Shown here: in pieces, positions 1 through 9,449 of the stretch
Layout of the letters: every line of letters begins with the position of its first letter
Position numbering within the stretch: position 1 is the stretch's first letter
Assembly (NCBI GenBank): GCA_018666055.1
Contig: JABJAS010000066.1
Location: 1 to 22,542 of the forward strand
Direction of reading: 5' to 3'
DNA length: 22,542 nt
Source of the DNA: Halieaceae bacterium
Lineage (GTDB): Bacteria; Pseudomonadota; Gammaproteobacteria; Pseudomonadales; Halieaceae
Program-made: the position numbers and the translations under genes
Notes under the pieces: generated by a model
What the model was told of the DNA's origin: nothing
What the model saw: the letters and a program-made list of their open reading frames with translations, nothing else
Databases searched by the model: none

Positions 1-208
1 CACTCGGTATTGTTGGCACCGCGACTAGGCATCTCAGCATCGCCGCAAATGGGCCTGCCGTTCAATGACATATTACCGGCTACCTCAATGGTCCATTCAT
101 GGCTTGCTGGGTGAGAGTGGCTCGATTATCGGTCTCAGGTAAATCACCGATCAGCCGCGAGCGGCCTTTGAAGCATGCCGAAACCTGAGCTAGGGTCCTC
201 CAATAAGG
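1..208. other. Left-edge segment with no callable gene
   Basis: This stretch lies downstream of the comEC stop. I read all six frames. On the minus strand one frame is open from about position 148 to the edge and ends in residues such as GRPICGDAEMPSRGANNTE, but it has no start codon with a ribosome binding site and matches no family I recognise. On the plus strand two short open runs end at stops at 66-68 and 112-114; either could be the tail of a gene starting outside the window. A short GC-rich dyad around 152-163 is not followed by a T-run, so I do not call a terminator. In pseudomonads exbB/exbD follow comEC, as I recall, but no ExbB start is visible here. Confidence 0.4.
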
Positions 209-2458
209 CTAAGGCAAGTTCAACCAGTACGGAGACCAGCGAGTCCGCTGACGAACGGGTGCCGCGCCGGCCCCCTGATCAAGTCGCAAGGTCACTGCGC
301 CAGCAGTGGCAGTGTTCAACACCTCCGCCTGCCCTACCTGCGCTAATCGCTCTAACACCTCATCATGAGGGTGACCGAAGGCATTAGCGAACCCCGCGCT
401 GATCAGCGCCCAATCTGGCCGGGCCCATTTGAGCAGTGCGTAACTTGTTGAGGATCGACTGCCATGATGCGCCACCACCAAGTGAGTGGCCGCCAATGCG
501 TCTCGCCAAAACAGCACTAACTCCCTTTCTTTACTCGATGACATATCGCCGAGTATTAATACACGCGCCGCTGTCGTGCTGATCAACAGCGCACACGATT
601 GGTCGTTGCGGCTCAATTCGTCTTGGCCTGTGCCATTTAGGACCAAAAACTCGACCGACTCCCAGCGCCACCGCTCGCCATTTCGGCAAGGTTCGCCAGA
701 GAAGCCCAAATGACGCCCAATGGCAATCTGCTGTTGAATCACATCGAGCCCGCCGCTGTGATCACGATCACCGTGACTGATGATCAAGGTATCGAGCGCA
801 TCGATATGCTGATGCCTAAAATAAGGCAGGAGTACTTTGTCAGCCTGCGTGAGCTGATCTGGTCTCCCGTCCCCCGTGTCATACAGCAAGGCACGATCAC
901 CCGACTGCACGATCACCGCGAGGCCTTGTCCAACATCGAGCGCTGTCAGCGTGACTGCCTTACTTGCCCCCTGCACCTCCACCACACTCAATGCCACACC
1001 CACTAGCAGCGCTATGGCTCGTCGCGGATAATGAGCCCAAAGCCCGATTGCCACCACCCCCATCGAAAAACCAATCCAGCTCAGCCCGCTCTGAATCACG
1101 CCTACCGATCGGCAGTACCACAACACCATCGAAAGTGCGGGGACGAGAGATTCCCAAGTGATTCGACACAGCCACCATAGCCCCTCCGCTAAGGATGGCA
1201 TCCACTCCGACGAGGCAAGCCCGATCAAGCCCAGCGGCACCATCACTATCGATACCAACGGCACTAACAGCAGATTAGTCGCAATGCCCAACCCACTGGC
1301 CTCGCCAAACCAAAAAAGCGTCAGTGGCGTCAAAAACACCACCATTTGCAGCTGCAACGCCGCCAAGCCGAAGCGTCCTCTATTGCCCCGCAATCCGCAG
1401 ACAAGCAACCAGGTTGCGCAGGCGCTGAGCCAGAAGCTAGCACCTAATAAGACCCGAGGGTTCCATAACACCATGGCAACCAAGGCGAGTAGTAAGGCCC
1501 GATGGCTCCGAGTTGACCACCCCAGTATCGTGGGCACCTGAGTCATCGCCAGCATTAAATAAGCGCGTGTCACCGGCAACGTGGCGCCGACTAACAAGGC
1601 ATAAACACCTGTGATCACGAGCACGACAACAGCAATGCAACGGCCTCGACCGCACTCTCCACGAAAGGTGACAAATCGACGCGGCAAGCCCAAGATCAAC
1701 TGGCACAGGGCCGCCAGTAGACCAATGTGCAAGCCGCTAATCACAAGAATATGGACAACGCCGAGGTGGCGAAAATCACGCCACCGGTCGCGATCAATGC
1801 CCCGGGTATCGCCCAATATCAGTGCGCGCAAAATGATCCAGCCTTCTCCTACCCCCTTAGACCAGGCCGCTACTCTTCTCGATCTGAAGCGATGAAGCAG
1901 ACCAGGCTCAGCGACTAACTGCCACTCACCCTTCACGGTCCCGATGGCATCGACACTGCGGCTAGCGGATCGAGCCTGGTCAGGAACGCTTCCTGGGTTC
2001 CATTGACTCGGTAGTGGTTTTAACTGAACACGAGCCGTCACGGTGGCGCCATAACGCACCGCCTTGTGCCGCTCTTTGTCCGGCACGTACTGGCGGACCC
2101 ATAAACGCCGTGGCCCTTGGCAGCTGGGCTCAAGGACATCTACCCGATCGAGTTCGGCACTTACTTGCCACTGATCAGCCATCAATTGCTGCCAACGAGG
2201 GAGCGTTGCAATACGCCCGATGACCGTCTGCTCTTGTCGCATACAGGCCTCTGGCAATCTCGACTCATGCCAGATCACACCGTTGATCGCGCCCAACATC
2301 AATCCGACCAACCCTGCAAACACGGGCGCGGATCGCCAACGAATCGCAACGGGCAGCAATAGCGCCGCGGCCAACCCCCAGTGCGGCATAGGCAGGGCTA
2401 AGCTCGTGCCTGCCCCTAAGCCCAATGCCGCTAGATCGCGATCGCGCAGTGGCATCAT
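209..2458 (-). CDS. comEC: ComEC/Rec2 family DNA internalisation protein
   Basis: About 749 residues, full length for the family. ComEC forms the inner-membrane channel through which one strand of transforming DNA enters the cytoplasm, and its C-terminal metallo-beta-lactamase-like domain is thought to degrade the other strand. The N-terminus has several membrane segments followed by a soluble DUF4131-like part (about 30-195). The competence membrane domain follows, with HILVISGLHIGLL at about 237-249 and many hydrophobic helices to about 495. The C-terminal domain begins at TALDVGQG (about 506-513) and carries the metal-site motif SHGDRDHSGG (about 562-571). The start is ambiguous: a GTG and two ATGs lie in a row at 2461, 2458 and 2455, with only a weak AGG ahead of them. 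It is divergent from the DUF2062 gene. No other competence gene is present, so a role in natural transformation is inferred from the family alone. Confidence 0.93.
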   Translation of the reverse strand: MMPLRDRDLAALGLGAGTSLALPMPHWGLAAALLLPVAIRWRSAPVFAGLVGLMLGAINGVIWHESRLPEACMRQEQTVIGRIATLPRWQQLMADQWQVSAELDRVDVLEPSCQGPRRLWVRQYVPDKERHKAVRYGATVTARVQLKPLPSQWNPGSVPDQARSASRSVDAIGTVKGEWQLVAEPGLLHRFRSRRVAAWSKGVGEGWIILRALILGDTRGIDRDRWRDFRHLGVVHILVISGLHIGLLAALCQLILGLPRRFVTFRGECGRGRCIAVVVLVITGVYALLVGATLPVTRAYLMLAMTQVPTILGWSTRSHRALLLALVAMVLWNPRVLLGASFWLSACATWLLVCGLRGNRGRFGLAALQLQMVVFLTPLTLFWFGEASGLGIATNLLLVPLVSIVMVPLGLIGLASSEWMPSLAEGLWWLCRITWESLVPALSMVLWYCRSVGVIQSGLSWIGFSMGVVAIGLWAHYPRRAIALLVGVALSVVEVQGASKAVTLTALDVGQGLAVIVQSGDRALLYDTGDGRPDQLTQADKVLLPYFRHQHIDALDTLIISHGDRDHSGGLDVIQQQIAIGRHLGFSGEPCRNGERWRWESVEFLVLNGTGQDELSRNDQSCALLISTTAARVLILGDMSSSKERELVLFWRDALAATHLVVAHHGSRSSTSYALLKWARPDWALISAGFANAFGHPHDEVLERLAQVGQAEVLNTATAGAVTLRLDQGAGAAPVRQRTRWSPYWLNLP

Positions 2459-2628
2459 CACCTAGAGAGACCCACTGAATCAGTCAACACCGGTCTCGCT
2501 AATCGTTCATCACACGTCGGCGATAAGTGAACCAACTAATACCAGTATCCAACACATCTCTGGACAAATATGCTCGCTAAACGATTATCATGACGCTCCC
2601 CATTACTGTTCGACGCCACGACGCCCGG

Positions 2629-3147
2629 ATGCTGAAAAAATATCTTACGAAATGGATTCCGAATCCGAGTCGGCTACGGCAACATCGATCACTGCGATTA
2701 TTTGGTAGCTGGACAGAAGAATCGCGGCTTTGGCATCTGAGTCGACAAAGTGCTTCGAAAGCCTTTGCCATTGGTTTGTATTGCTGCATGCTGCCCATTC
2801 CGGGACAGATGTTCATCGCTGTGGCGCTCGCTATCATCTTTACCGCCCATCTGCCGATCAGCTTCGCCCTGATCTTCGTCACCAACCCATTCACCATGCC
2901 AGCGATTTTTTATGGGGCTTACAAGTTAGGCGCCTGGATCATCGGAACCGATCCCATCGAGGTAGAATTTCAAGCCTCTTGGACCTGGTTTACACAGAGC
3001 CTTGACGACATTTGGATACCGCTGGTGGTGGGATCGCAAGTACTCGGCATTCTGCTTGCCGGACTCGGCTATCTGATCATCGACGCCTTATGGCGAAACG
3101 CCATTAAACGCCAATGGGAAGCCCGCCAGCGCAAAAGAAATCAGTGA
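2629..3147 (+). CDS. DUF2062 family small membrane protein
   Basis: About 172 residues. The protein opens with a basic stretch (MLKKYLTKWIPNPSRLR), followed by a short soluble part with WHLSRQSASKAFAIGLYCCMLPIPGQM and two to three hydrophobic segments, including the NPFTMPAIFYGAYKLG region typical of DUF2062. The far C-terminus is again basic. The family has no established biochemical role, so I assign none. I chose the ATG at 2629 because relatives begin directly with this basic motif; an in-frame ATG at 2590 would add 13 residues, and neither has a good ribosome binding site. Its last 7 bases overlap the end of lolE on the other strand. A DUF2062 gene between comEC and lolCDE is, from memory, also the pseudomonad arrangement. 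Confidence 0.85.
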   Translation: MLKKYLTKWIPNPSRLRQHRSLRLFGSWTEESRLWHLSRQSASKAFAIGLYCCMLPIPGQMFIAVALAIIFTAHLPISFALIFVTNPFTMPAIFYGAYKLGAWIIGTDPIEVEFQASWTWFTQSLDDIWIPLVVGSQVLGILLAGLGYLIIDALWRNAIKRQWEARQRKRNQ

Positions 3148-4346
3148 GTCAGCGTCTCCGCTATCGGCAATGAGGCGGCTCGAAGTGCCGGCACGATTGA
3201 GGCCAGCACAGAGAGCGCCATGGCGATCGCCGTGGTGGTCGCAAAATCCTGCCAGCGAATATCGACTGGCACGAAAGCCAGTGGATAGACGTCGGTTTCG
3301 AGTAATGGATAATCCAGCCACTGCTCAAGGCCGGTCGCGAGATCGGGGGCAAAGACGGCCATCACTGCTCCAAGGCAGGCACCAAGCGAGCATCCCACTG
3401 CTCCAATCATGGCTCCCTGCAAAAAAAATATCGTGACAATATCTGACGCTCGAGCGCCCATCGCCGCCAACATCGCGATCACTTTGCGGCGATCAGTGAC
3501 CACCAGCATTAGCGCCGACACCACGTTAAACGCCGCGACAACAATAACGATCAACAAAATGAGCCCGATCAAATCACGTGACAGCTGGATGGCGGAGTAG
3601 AGATTGCCATGAGTCCGCCGCCAGTCTGTCACCTGAAATCGCGATGACACCTGCTGCGCCACTTGCCAGCGCATCTGGCTCGCTGCAAAAACATCGGTTA
3701 ACTGCAGCGCCAACCCTGTCGTGACTCTATTGGACTCTGCAAACGGCTTAAACGTATCGTGATGTACCAGCGCGAGTCCCTCATCTAACTCCGTTTTCGA
3801 ATCTAGCACCGCTGATAAACGGACACGAATGGGCTCTAAACCCACCGTCGTCTCTGCCGGCAAAATGAACGTCACCCAATCGCCCACCGACAAGCCAAGC
3901 CGAGATGCCAGTGCAGCGCCCAGAATCAAGCTGTCAGCTTTCCACTCAGACAAAGCCGGCTTCAACAAGCGCGCATAATCAGCAACTGAGTCCTCGCCAA
4001 CCGAAGTCAAGCTCGCCGCCATAACAGATTGGCCCCGCATCACTAAGGCGTCGGCTGTCGCGAAATAGCGCACTTTGGTAATGCCGCGGTCACTTGCTAG
4101 CTGATCTGCCAGCACATGCCACTGAGTCGATGTATCGGAATTGGTGACCTCCACATGGGGCACCAAAGACAAGATGCGTTCCCGCATTTCCAAGTCGAAC
4201 CCGTTCATGACTGACTGAACCGTCAGCAGAATCGCAATCGCCAATGCCAACCCGACAATTGCAATGCGAGATAAAAAGGCCGAAAGACCTTGGCCCGGGT
4301 CTAATGTTTGCCGGAGAGCGATATCAAAGCGCAGTCGCCACGGCAC
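3141..4346 (-). CDS. lolE: Lipoprotein-releasing ABC transporter permease LolE-type
   Basis: 401 residues, with the LolC/LolE (FtsX-like MacB permease) layout. One membrane helix near the N-terminus (about 25-45) is followed by the family motif QSVMNGFDLEMRERIL. A periplasmic domain of about 200 residues comes next, and then three C-terminal helices (about 260-395). LolE pairs with LolC and the ATPase LolD to extract mature lipoproteins from the inner membrane and pass them to LolA. I label this copy LolE because it is the third gene of a lolC-lolD-lolE order; sequence alone makes the LolC/LolE distinction softer than the family call. The start codon is GTG, sharing its first G with the last base of the lolD TAG stop, with GGAG eight bases upstream inside lolD. 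This implies translational coupling. Confidence 0.9.
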   Translation of the reverse strand: MPWRLRFDIALRQTLDPGQGLSAFLSRIAIVGLALAIAILLTVQSVMNGFDLEMRERILSLVPHVEVTNSDTSTQWHVLADQLASDRGITKVRYFATADALVMRGQSVMAASLTSVGEDSVADYARLLKPALSEWKADSLILGAALASRLGLSVGDWVTFILPAETTVGLEPIRVRLSAVLDSKTELDEGLALVHHDTFKPFAESNRVTTGLALQLTDVFAASQMRWQVAQQVSSRFQVTDWRRTHGNLYSAIQLSRDLIGLILLIVIVVAAFNVVSALMLVVTDRRKVIAMLAAMGARASDIVTIFFLQGAMIGAVGCSLGACLGAVMAVFAPDLATGLEQWLDYPLLETDVYPLAFVPVDIRWQDFATTTAIAMALSVLASIVPALRAASLPIAETLTH

Positions 4347-5023
4347 TAGGGCTGCTCCAGCTGTCCAGCTTTAAGAACGCACTGTCGGTCCATTTGATTC
4401 GCTATGATGGGATCGTGGGTGACAACGATGAAAGCGGTAGCGCTCGCCTTGAGGGTCGCCATCGCAGACAACACTTGAGCCGCAGTGTCGGGATCAAGGT
4501 TGCCAGTGGGCTCATCCATCAATACGCAGGCAGGCTCATTCACCAGCGCTCTCGCAATCGCGACCCGCTGACGCTCCCCTCCCGACAATGCGGCTGGGCG
4601 ATGCGATAGACGATCGGATAGGCCCAACTGTGTCAGTAAATCGCCGGCACGCGACTGCGCCTCCCGTTTGCTACTGCCACCGATACGCGCTGGCATGGCG
4701 ACACTTTCGATCGCTGAAAACTCGGGCAGCAGATGATGCATTTGAAAGACAAAGCCCAAGCGTTGATTCCGCCAATAACTCCGCTCACGATCCGTCATCT
4801 CGGACAAAATGCGGCCGTCCACTTTGACGACACCTGATGTGGGGCTGTCAAGGCCACCTAAGAGGTTGAGCAGCGTCGATTTACCGGCCCCAGAAGCACC
4901 CACCACCGCTACCCATTCCCCAGCGCTCATGGCTAAGTTCAAATCAGCAAGCACTTCGATATCGCGCAACCCATCGGAATAACGCTTGGTAAGCTGCTCT
5001 GCTTGTAATACGAGGTCAGACAT
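4346..5023 (-). CDS. lolD: Lipoprotein-releasing system ATP-binding protein LolD
   Basis: 225 residues, the usual length for LolD. All ABC ATPase motifs are present: Walker A GASGAGKST (42-50), Q-loop glutamine in VFQMHHLLPEF (about 93), signature LSGGERQ (145-151), Walker B VLMDEPTGNLD (about 166-176) and the switch histidine in VVTHD (202). The region after the Q-loop (MHHLLPEFSA) is the LolD-type segment that contacts the permeases. LolD powers lipoprotein release at the cytoplasmic face of the LolC-LolE pair. It overlaps lolC by 8 bases and lolE by 1 base, with GAGGT eight bases before its ATG. MacB-type ATPases look similar, but the flanking LolC and LolE genes settle the assignment. Confidence 0.95.
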   Translation of the reverse strand: MSDLVLQAEQLTKRYSDGLRDIEVLADLNLAMSAGEWVAVVGASGAGKSTLLNLLGGLDSPTSGVVKVDGRILSEMTDRERSYWRNQRLGFVFQMHHLLPEFSAIESVAMPARIGGSSKREAQSRAGDLLTQLGLSDRLSHRPAALSGGERQRVAIARALVNEPACVLMDEPTGNLDPDTAAQVLSAMATLKASATAFIVVTHDPIIANQMDRQCVLKAGQLEQP

Positions 5024-6251
5024 AGTTCAACACCTCAGCAGCGGGAATGCGTGAAGCGCGCCACGCGGGATAGACACTCGCTCCCGCGCTCAGTGTGAGA
5101 GCAGTGACAACGACAGCCACCACGTCACGCCAAAGCAGGATAGAAGGCAAGCCACCAATGTAGTACACCGCAGGATCAAACAAGACCACCCCCACTACCT
5201 GCTCAAACCACAGGGATAAATCTGAAATAAAGACGGCCAGCCCAATGCCCAGCGCGGCCCCCAGTGCAATGCCCACCAATGACAGTAGCAACCCATGACC
5301 TAAAAATAACAGTAATAAATGGCGCGTTGTTAATCCTAATACCTGCAAAATCGCGATGTCGCCGCGTTTCTCGGTCACCGACATGGTCAGCGTAGAAATC
5401 AAATTAAACGCTGCAACCAAGATAACCGAAGTCAGCAATATGCCTACGGTGATCTTCTCCATCTTAATCGCCGCGAATAACGAGCCCTGTGAGGTGGTCC
5501 AATCACTCAGAGCCATCGGCTGGCTACCCAGCCGTCGAAAGGCCGCCTGATCGGTCAAGGCAAGCTGGCGATCGGTTAACTTGACCTGCACTCCCTGCCT
5601 GCCTGACGGACCCAGCAGTCTGTGCGCAGTCTCATACGACACATACGCTTCTCTGGCGTCTGGCCCCGCACCGACCGAAAACAAACCCACGACCTTCAAC
5701 AGGCGGCTCTTTGGATAGACACCAAGCGGACTGACGGTGAGTCGCGGCAAAAACACCTCAACCTCATCCCCCGGCGAAACCCGTAGCATGCGCGCGAGGT
5801 CAGCACCCAAAATGACGGAAAAAGGTTCGCTTACTAGGCTATCGAGTCCTCCCGAAACCAGGTGCGCGCCGAGATTGATCACGCTGATGAGGCCGTCGGT
5901 AGGAGCGCCAATGAGTGTGGCGCCCCGAGTACGCCCCCCTACTTGCAACAATGTCGTCGCTCGCTGAAACGGCGTGGCCGCCACGACGTTGGGCTGCTCC
6001 CTCGCCCGCCGAGCCAATTCGCTCAGTTCGTCCATGGTCGGCATTGAGGGCTCAAGAACCAAGTCCGGGGTCACTGATAGTAACCGCTGGTGCAGCTCAC
6101 TGGAAAAGCCATTCATCACCGACAACACCATGATGAGTGCCGCGACCCCAAGCATCATTCCAATGAGTGAGGCCATCGCCACAAAACGAGTGAATCGGCG
6201 CTGCCCACTACCGAGGCTGAAACGAAAGATAATTTCTAGTGTTAGCGGCAT
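5016..6251 (-). CDS. lolC: Lipoprotein-releasing ABC transporter permease LolC-type
   Basis: About 411 residues. The N-terminus reads MPLTLEIIFRFSLGSGQRRF, then a membrane helix and the conserved LSVMNGFSSELHQRLL motif, close to the start of known LolC proteins. A periplasmic domain and three C-terminal membrane helices follow, ending PAWRASRIPAAEVLNYV. Together with LolD and LolE it forms the lipoprotein export complex. The open frame runs up to 6332, overlapping nqrM, but the family alignment favours ATG at 6251; an ATG at 6263 would add four residues. Neither has a clear ribosome binding site. The gene follows nqrM by about 43 bases in the same direction and I see no terminator in the gap, so it may be transcribed from the nqr promoter. 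Confidence 0.9.
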   Translation of the reverse strand: MPLTLEIIFRFSLGSGQRRFTRFVAMASLIGMMLGVAALIMVLSVMNGFSSELHQRLLSVTPDLVLEPSMPTMDELSELARRAREQPNVVAATPFQRATTLLQVGGRTRGATLIGAPTDGLISVINLGAHLVSGGLDSLVSEPFSVILGADLARMLRVSPGDEVEVFLPRLTVSPLGVYPKSRLLKVVGLFSVGAGPDAREAYVSYETAHRLLGPSGRQGVQVKLTDRQLALTDQAAFRRLGSQPMALSDWTTSQGSLFAAIKMEKITVGILLTSVILVAAFNLISTLTMSVTEKRGDIAILQVLGLTTRHLLLLFLGHGLLLSLVGIALGAALGIGLAVFISDLSLWFEQVVGVVLFDPAVYYIGGLPSILLWRDVVAVVVTALTLSAGASVYPAWRASRIPAAEVLNYV

Positions 6252-6294
6252 AGGAATGGCCATGAGACTCGGCGACCTTAGTCCAGCTCTAGCA

Positions 6295-6528
6295 TCACCG
6301 ATTTGGCGAGCGACGCTGATCGTCAGGATCAAACGCTTGGACAGTCGACGGTGTCATTTCCGTGTCACAGCGCTGTGGATCACCGCCACAAATTTCGCAG
6401 TCTTGGTTGATCCCCACCGCACCGAGTCCGCCGCAGGATCCCTTGATCGGCGCACGACCGAATATGACGCCGACAGACATGGCCGTCATAATCAAAACGA
6501 ATACCAACAACGCGAGCAAAAAAGTCAT
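6295..6528 (-). CDS. nqrM: NqrM, Na+-NQR maturation protein (DUF539)
   Basis: 77 residues. One N-terminal membrane helix (about 3-22) is followed by VIFGRAPIKGSCGG and a cysteine-rich part, NQDCEICGGDPQRC, giving cysteines at 32, 44, 47 and 54. These are the hallmarks of NqrM, which is needed to deliver iron to the cysteine-ligated iron-sulfur centre in NqrD/NqrE. The ATG at 6526-6528 is preceded by AAGGA at a good distance, which fixes the start within a longer open frame that overlaps apbE. It lies 23 bases after apbE, the usual family context. After the last cysteine there is a hydrophilic tail of about 23 residues (DTEMTPSTVQAF onward) that looks longer than I remember for the family. Confidence 0.92.
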   Translation of the reverse strand: MTFLLALLVFVLIMTAMSVGVIFGRAPIKGSCGGLGAVGINQDCEICGGDPQRCDTEMTPSTVQAFDPDDQRRSPNR

Positions 6529-6551
6529 TTTATATCCTTGAGTATCGGCCG

Positions 6552-7589
6552 CTATGGCGCAACCGGTTCTATCCATTGCGTCATGGATCTGCTCGTCAGG
6601 GTTTCGAGCTCGTTGCCCGAGCGCCTCAACAAATACACTGCTAAATCCCGCTGTTCGGCCACCGCTAAGGCTTGAGTCGAACCCATCACCGTTAAGGCAG
6701 TCGCCCACGCATCCGCCATCATCGCAGAGCCATGCACCACTGTCACGGAGACAAGATCGTGCTGAATGGGATACCCCGTTAATGGATTGATGAGGTGTGA
6801 GTAACGGCGCCCTTCATGTTCGAAGAAGTTGCGGTAATCCCCTGACGTTGCGATACCTACATCGGTCACCGCCAATGCCGCCTGCACACCGCCCCGAGTC
6901 TCCGCAAGCGGGCTTTCCACCGCGATGCGCCAGGCATCGCCTCGAGGACTCAATCCCCGCACGCGCACCTCGCCGCCAATCTCCAGCATATAGTGCACAA
7001 TGCCCGCCTCATCCAACGCGTCCGCACCCAAGTCGACCGCGTACCCTTTGGCTAAGGATGAGAAATCCAACGCCAACCCAGGCACCTCTTTAGCGAGCAG
7101 GCGAATTTCAGGCTGCCAAGACAGCTGCTCAACCCCCACTGCATGCATCGCATCGGTAATGGCTAACGGTGTGGGAAAACGCGTGGGACCCTCTGGTCCA
7201 AACCCCCATAGCTCAGACAAGGCGCTCACGGTCACATCATAAGCACCGCCGGTCACCTCACTTAAGGTCAAAGCCGTAGACAGTACGTAAGCAAAATCCC
7301 AGTCGACTTCAACAGGGGTATTGGCGGGCAGCGTGTTGAAGCGGCTAATGAGGCTAGTCGACTGATAGTGGTTCATACTGCTGTTGACCAGCTCGAAAAC
7401 CGATTCAATCTCGGCACGCACCGCGGCAGGGTCGACTGCGTCACCGGCATCGCTGTAGGTCAGTGACCAGCTGGTGCCAAAAACAGCTCCACCCATCGTG
7501 ACAGGACGATCATCGAAACCACAGCCCGCTAAACAGCAAAAAGCCAGCACAAGTGCTGGCCTTACGCAGTGCTTAATGCTCAGTATCAT
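6552..7589 (-). CDS. apbE: ApbE, FAD:protein FMN transferase (lipoprotein)
   Basis: 345 residues. The N-terminus is a lipoprotein signal with lipobox LAGC (cysteine 23), so the mature protein is probably anchored on the periplasmic side of a membrane. ApbE family features follow: [12 protein letters not shown], a [12 protein letters not shown] segment, the [11 protein letters not shown] segment, and the C-terminal SGDYRNFF and [12 protein letters not shown] motifs with ADAWATAL. The enzyme transfers FMN from FAD to a threonine in D-x-[ST]-G-A-T-type motifs. Suitable targets are visible in NqrB and NqrC, encoded a few genes upstream. Its ATG overlaps the nqrF stop as ATGA, so translation is coupled. 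The start has only a weak GGCGG ahead of it, which fits coupling rather than free initiation. Confidence 0.95.
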   Translation of the reverse strand: MILSIKHCVRPALVLAFCCLAGCGFDDRPVTMGGAVFGTSWSLTYSDAGDAVDPAAVRAEIESVFELVNSSMNHYQSTSLISRFNTLPANTPVEVDWDFAYVLSTALTLSEVTGGAYDVTVSALSELWGFGPEGPTRFPTPLAITDAMHAVGVEQLSWQPEIRLLAKEVPGLALDFSSLAKGYAVDLGADALDEAGIVHYMLEIGGEVRVRGLSPRGDAWRIAVESPLAETRGGVQAALAVTDVGIATSGDYRNFFEHEGRRYSHLINPLTGYPIQHDLVSVTVVHGSAMMADAWATALTVMGSTQALAVAEQRDLAVYLLRRSGNELETLTSRSMTQWIEPVAP

Positions 7590-8809
7590 CCGCCAAAGTC
7601 GTCGAGGAAAATGTTCTCACGCTCAACACCCAGATCCAGCAGCATGTTGATGACGGCTGAATTCATCATGGGCGGGCCACACATGTAGTACTCGCAATCT
7701 TCTGGCGCAGGATGATCCTTCAGGTACTCTTCGTAGAGCACGTTGTGAATAAAGCCCGTTAAGCCTTCCCAGTTATCTTCCGGCTGGGGGTCTGACAGCG
7801 CCACGTGCCAGTTAAAATTCTCGTTGGCCGCGTCCAACCCATCGTAGTCTTCGACATAGAACATCTCTCGCAACGAGCGCGCGCCGTACCAGAAACTGAT
7901 TTTTCGGTCGGTGCCAAGTCGCTTCAACTGATCAAACAGATGAGAACGCATCGGTGCCATACCGGCACCACCGCCGATGTACACCATCTCACTTTGGGTT
8001 TCTTTTGCAAAAAACTCGCCAAAGGGGCCGTAGACATTCACCGTGTCGCCTGGTTTGAGATTAAACGCCCAACTCGACATGATCCCAGGCGCGATTCCCT
8101 CACTGCCCGGCGGCGGTGTGGCAATCCGGATGTTAAACTTCACGATGCCTTTTTCTTCGGGGTAATTCGCCATCGAGTAAGCGCGAATCGTGGTGTCTTT
8201 GCAGGCCGACTCGATATTAAAAAAACCAAATCGCTCCCAGTCGCCTCGGTACTCTTCCTCGACATCGAAATCGCTGTATTTCACTTCATGAGGGGGGCAC
8301 TCCAGCTGCACATAGCCACCCGCACGAAAATCGACGCTCTCTCCCTCTGGCAGCCGCAGGACCAATTCCTTGATGAAGGTGGCGACATTTTCATTGGACT
8401 CAACCGTGCACTGCCACTGCTTGACGCCAAAGACTTCCTCGGGAACCTGAATCTTAAGGTCCTGTTTGACCGGTGTCTGGCAGGACAAACGCCACCCTTC
8501 GGTCGCTTCACGGCGCGTAAAGTGGGATTCCTCGGTGGGCAGCATGGCACCGCCACCCGTCTCAACAACACACTTACATTGGGCACAGGTGCCGCCGCCG
8601 CCACAGGCGCTCGCTAGAAATAAATCGGCGTCGGCCAATGTTTGCAGTAGCTTTCCGCCTGCAGGCACCTCAATGGTGCGCTCGCCATTAATTTCTATGC
8701 TGATGTTGCCACTGGCAACCAATCGGCTCCGCGCGGAAAGGATCACCAGCACCAACGCGAGAATAATCGCGGTAAACATGCCGGTGCCATAAATGATGGT
8801 CATATCCAT
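7586..8809 (-). CDS. nqrF: Na+-translocating NADH:quinone reductase subunit F
   Basis: 407 residues, standard length. One membrane helix (about 5-27) is followed by a plant-type [2Fe-2S] ferredoxin domain with cysteines 69, 75, 78 and 110. An FAD domain with RAYSMANY (209-216) and an NADH-binding domain with [12 protein letters not shown] come next, ending in FLDDFGG. NqrF is the entry point of the pump: it oxidises NADH with FAD and passes electrons to the [2Fe-2S] cluster. The ATG at 8807-8809 has GGGAGAG eight bases upstream; a second in-frame ATG two codons later is possible. It overlaps apbE by 4 bases. All ligands and nucleotide motifs I know for this subunit are intact. Confidence 0.97.
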   Translation of the reverse strand: MDMTIIYGTGMFTAIILALVLVILSARSRLVASGNISIEINGERTIEVPAGGKLLQTLADADLFLASACGGGGTCAQCKCVVETGGGAMLPTEESHFTRREATEGWRLSCQTPVKQDLKIQVPEEVFGVKQWQCTVESNENVATFIKELVLRLPEGESVDFRAGGYVQLECPPHEVKYSDFDVEEEYRGDWERFGFFNIESACKDTTIRAYSMANYPEEKGIVKFNIRIATPPPGSEGIAPGIMSSWAFNLKPGDTVNVYGPFGEFFAKETQSEMVYIGGGAGMAPMRSHLFDQLKRLGTDRKISFWYGARSLREMFYVEDYDGLDAANENFNWHVALSDPQPEDNWEGLTGFIHNVLYEEYLKDHPAPEDCEYYMCGPPMMNSAVINMLLDLGVERENIFLDDFGG

Positions 8810-8840
8810 TACCTGAACTCTCCCATTCGATTGACCCTAT

Positions 8841-9449
8841 TTAAATGTCGATGCCACCAAAGGACATAAAACCCAGTGACATCAGCCCTACGGTAATAAA
8901 GGTGATCCCGAGGCCTTGCAGTCCCTCGGGCACATCACTGTACTTCAATTTTTCACGAATTCCCGCGAGGGCGACAATCGCCAGAGCCCAGCCCACGCCG
9001 GCGCCAGCGCCGAACACCGCACTCTCTGCAAAGTTGAAGCTTCGCTCGACCATCAACAATGACGCACCCAAAATGGCACAGTTCACCGTGATCAGCGGCA
9101 AAAACACGCCGAGGGTGGCGTAAAGCGCAGGCACGTACTTATCGAGAAACATTTCTAGAATTTGCACCAGCGCGGCAATGACGGCGATGTAGCTCAATAG
9201 CCCGAGGAAGCTCAAGTCAACATCGGGCATTCCCGCCCAACTCAAGGCCCCGTCAGCGAGCAAATTCTGATAAATCAGGTTATTCACCGGCACAGTAATC
9301 GCCAACACCACAATGACCGCAACACCGAGTCCCGCAGCAGTCTGGATTTTCTTAGAGACGGCGAGAAATGTGCACATGCCCAAGAAGAACGACAAGGCCA
9401 TGTTTTCAATAAAAACCGCCCGCACAAACAGACTTAGATAGTGCTCCAT
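8841..9449 (-). CDS. nqrE: Na+-translocating NADH:quinone reductase subunit E
   Basis: 202 residues, very hydrophobic, about six membrane helices. NqrE is the integral membrane partner of NqrD. The two form a pseudo-symmetric pair that holds an iron centre between conserved cysteines in the membrane. Here those cysteines are at about 26 ([13 protein letters not shown]) and about 124 ([14 protein letters not shown]). The ATG shares its first base with the last base of the nqrD TGA stop, and GAGGAGA lies just ahead, inside nqrD, so the two genes are translationally coupled. RnfA proteins are homologous, but the flanking nqrA, nqrB and nqrF exclude an Rnf operon. Confidence 0.96.
   Translation of the reverse strand: MEHYLSLFVRAVFIENMALSFFLGMCTFLAVSKKIQTAAGLGVAVIVVLAITVPVNNLIYQNLLADGALSWAGMPDVDLSFLGLLSYIAVIAALVQILEMFLDKYVPALYATLGVFLPLITVNCAILGASLLMVERSFNFAESAVFGAGAGVGWALAIVALAGIREKLKYSDVPEGLQGLGITFITVGLMSLGFMSFGGIDI

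Noticed and set aside
1..150. Possible ExbB or pilin-like gene at the left edge
   Set aside because: None of the six frames shows ExbB membrane helices or a pilin N-terminus, and no start with a ribosome binding site is present.
5974..6675. A 233-codon open frame on the plus strand across lolC, nqrM and apbE
   Set aside because: It crosses three well-supported minus-strand genes and has no recognisable protein features.
7805..8617. A 270-codon open frame on the plus strand opposite nqrF
   Set aside because: It lies wholly antisense to a textbook NqrF. Its translation has no domain or membrane pattern I recognise, and no ribosome binding site is evident. Long antisense frames are common in GC-rich genes.
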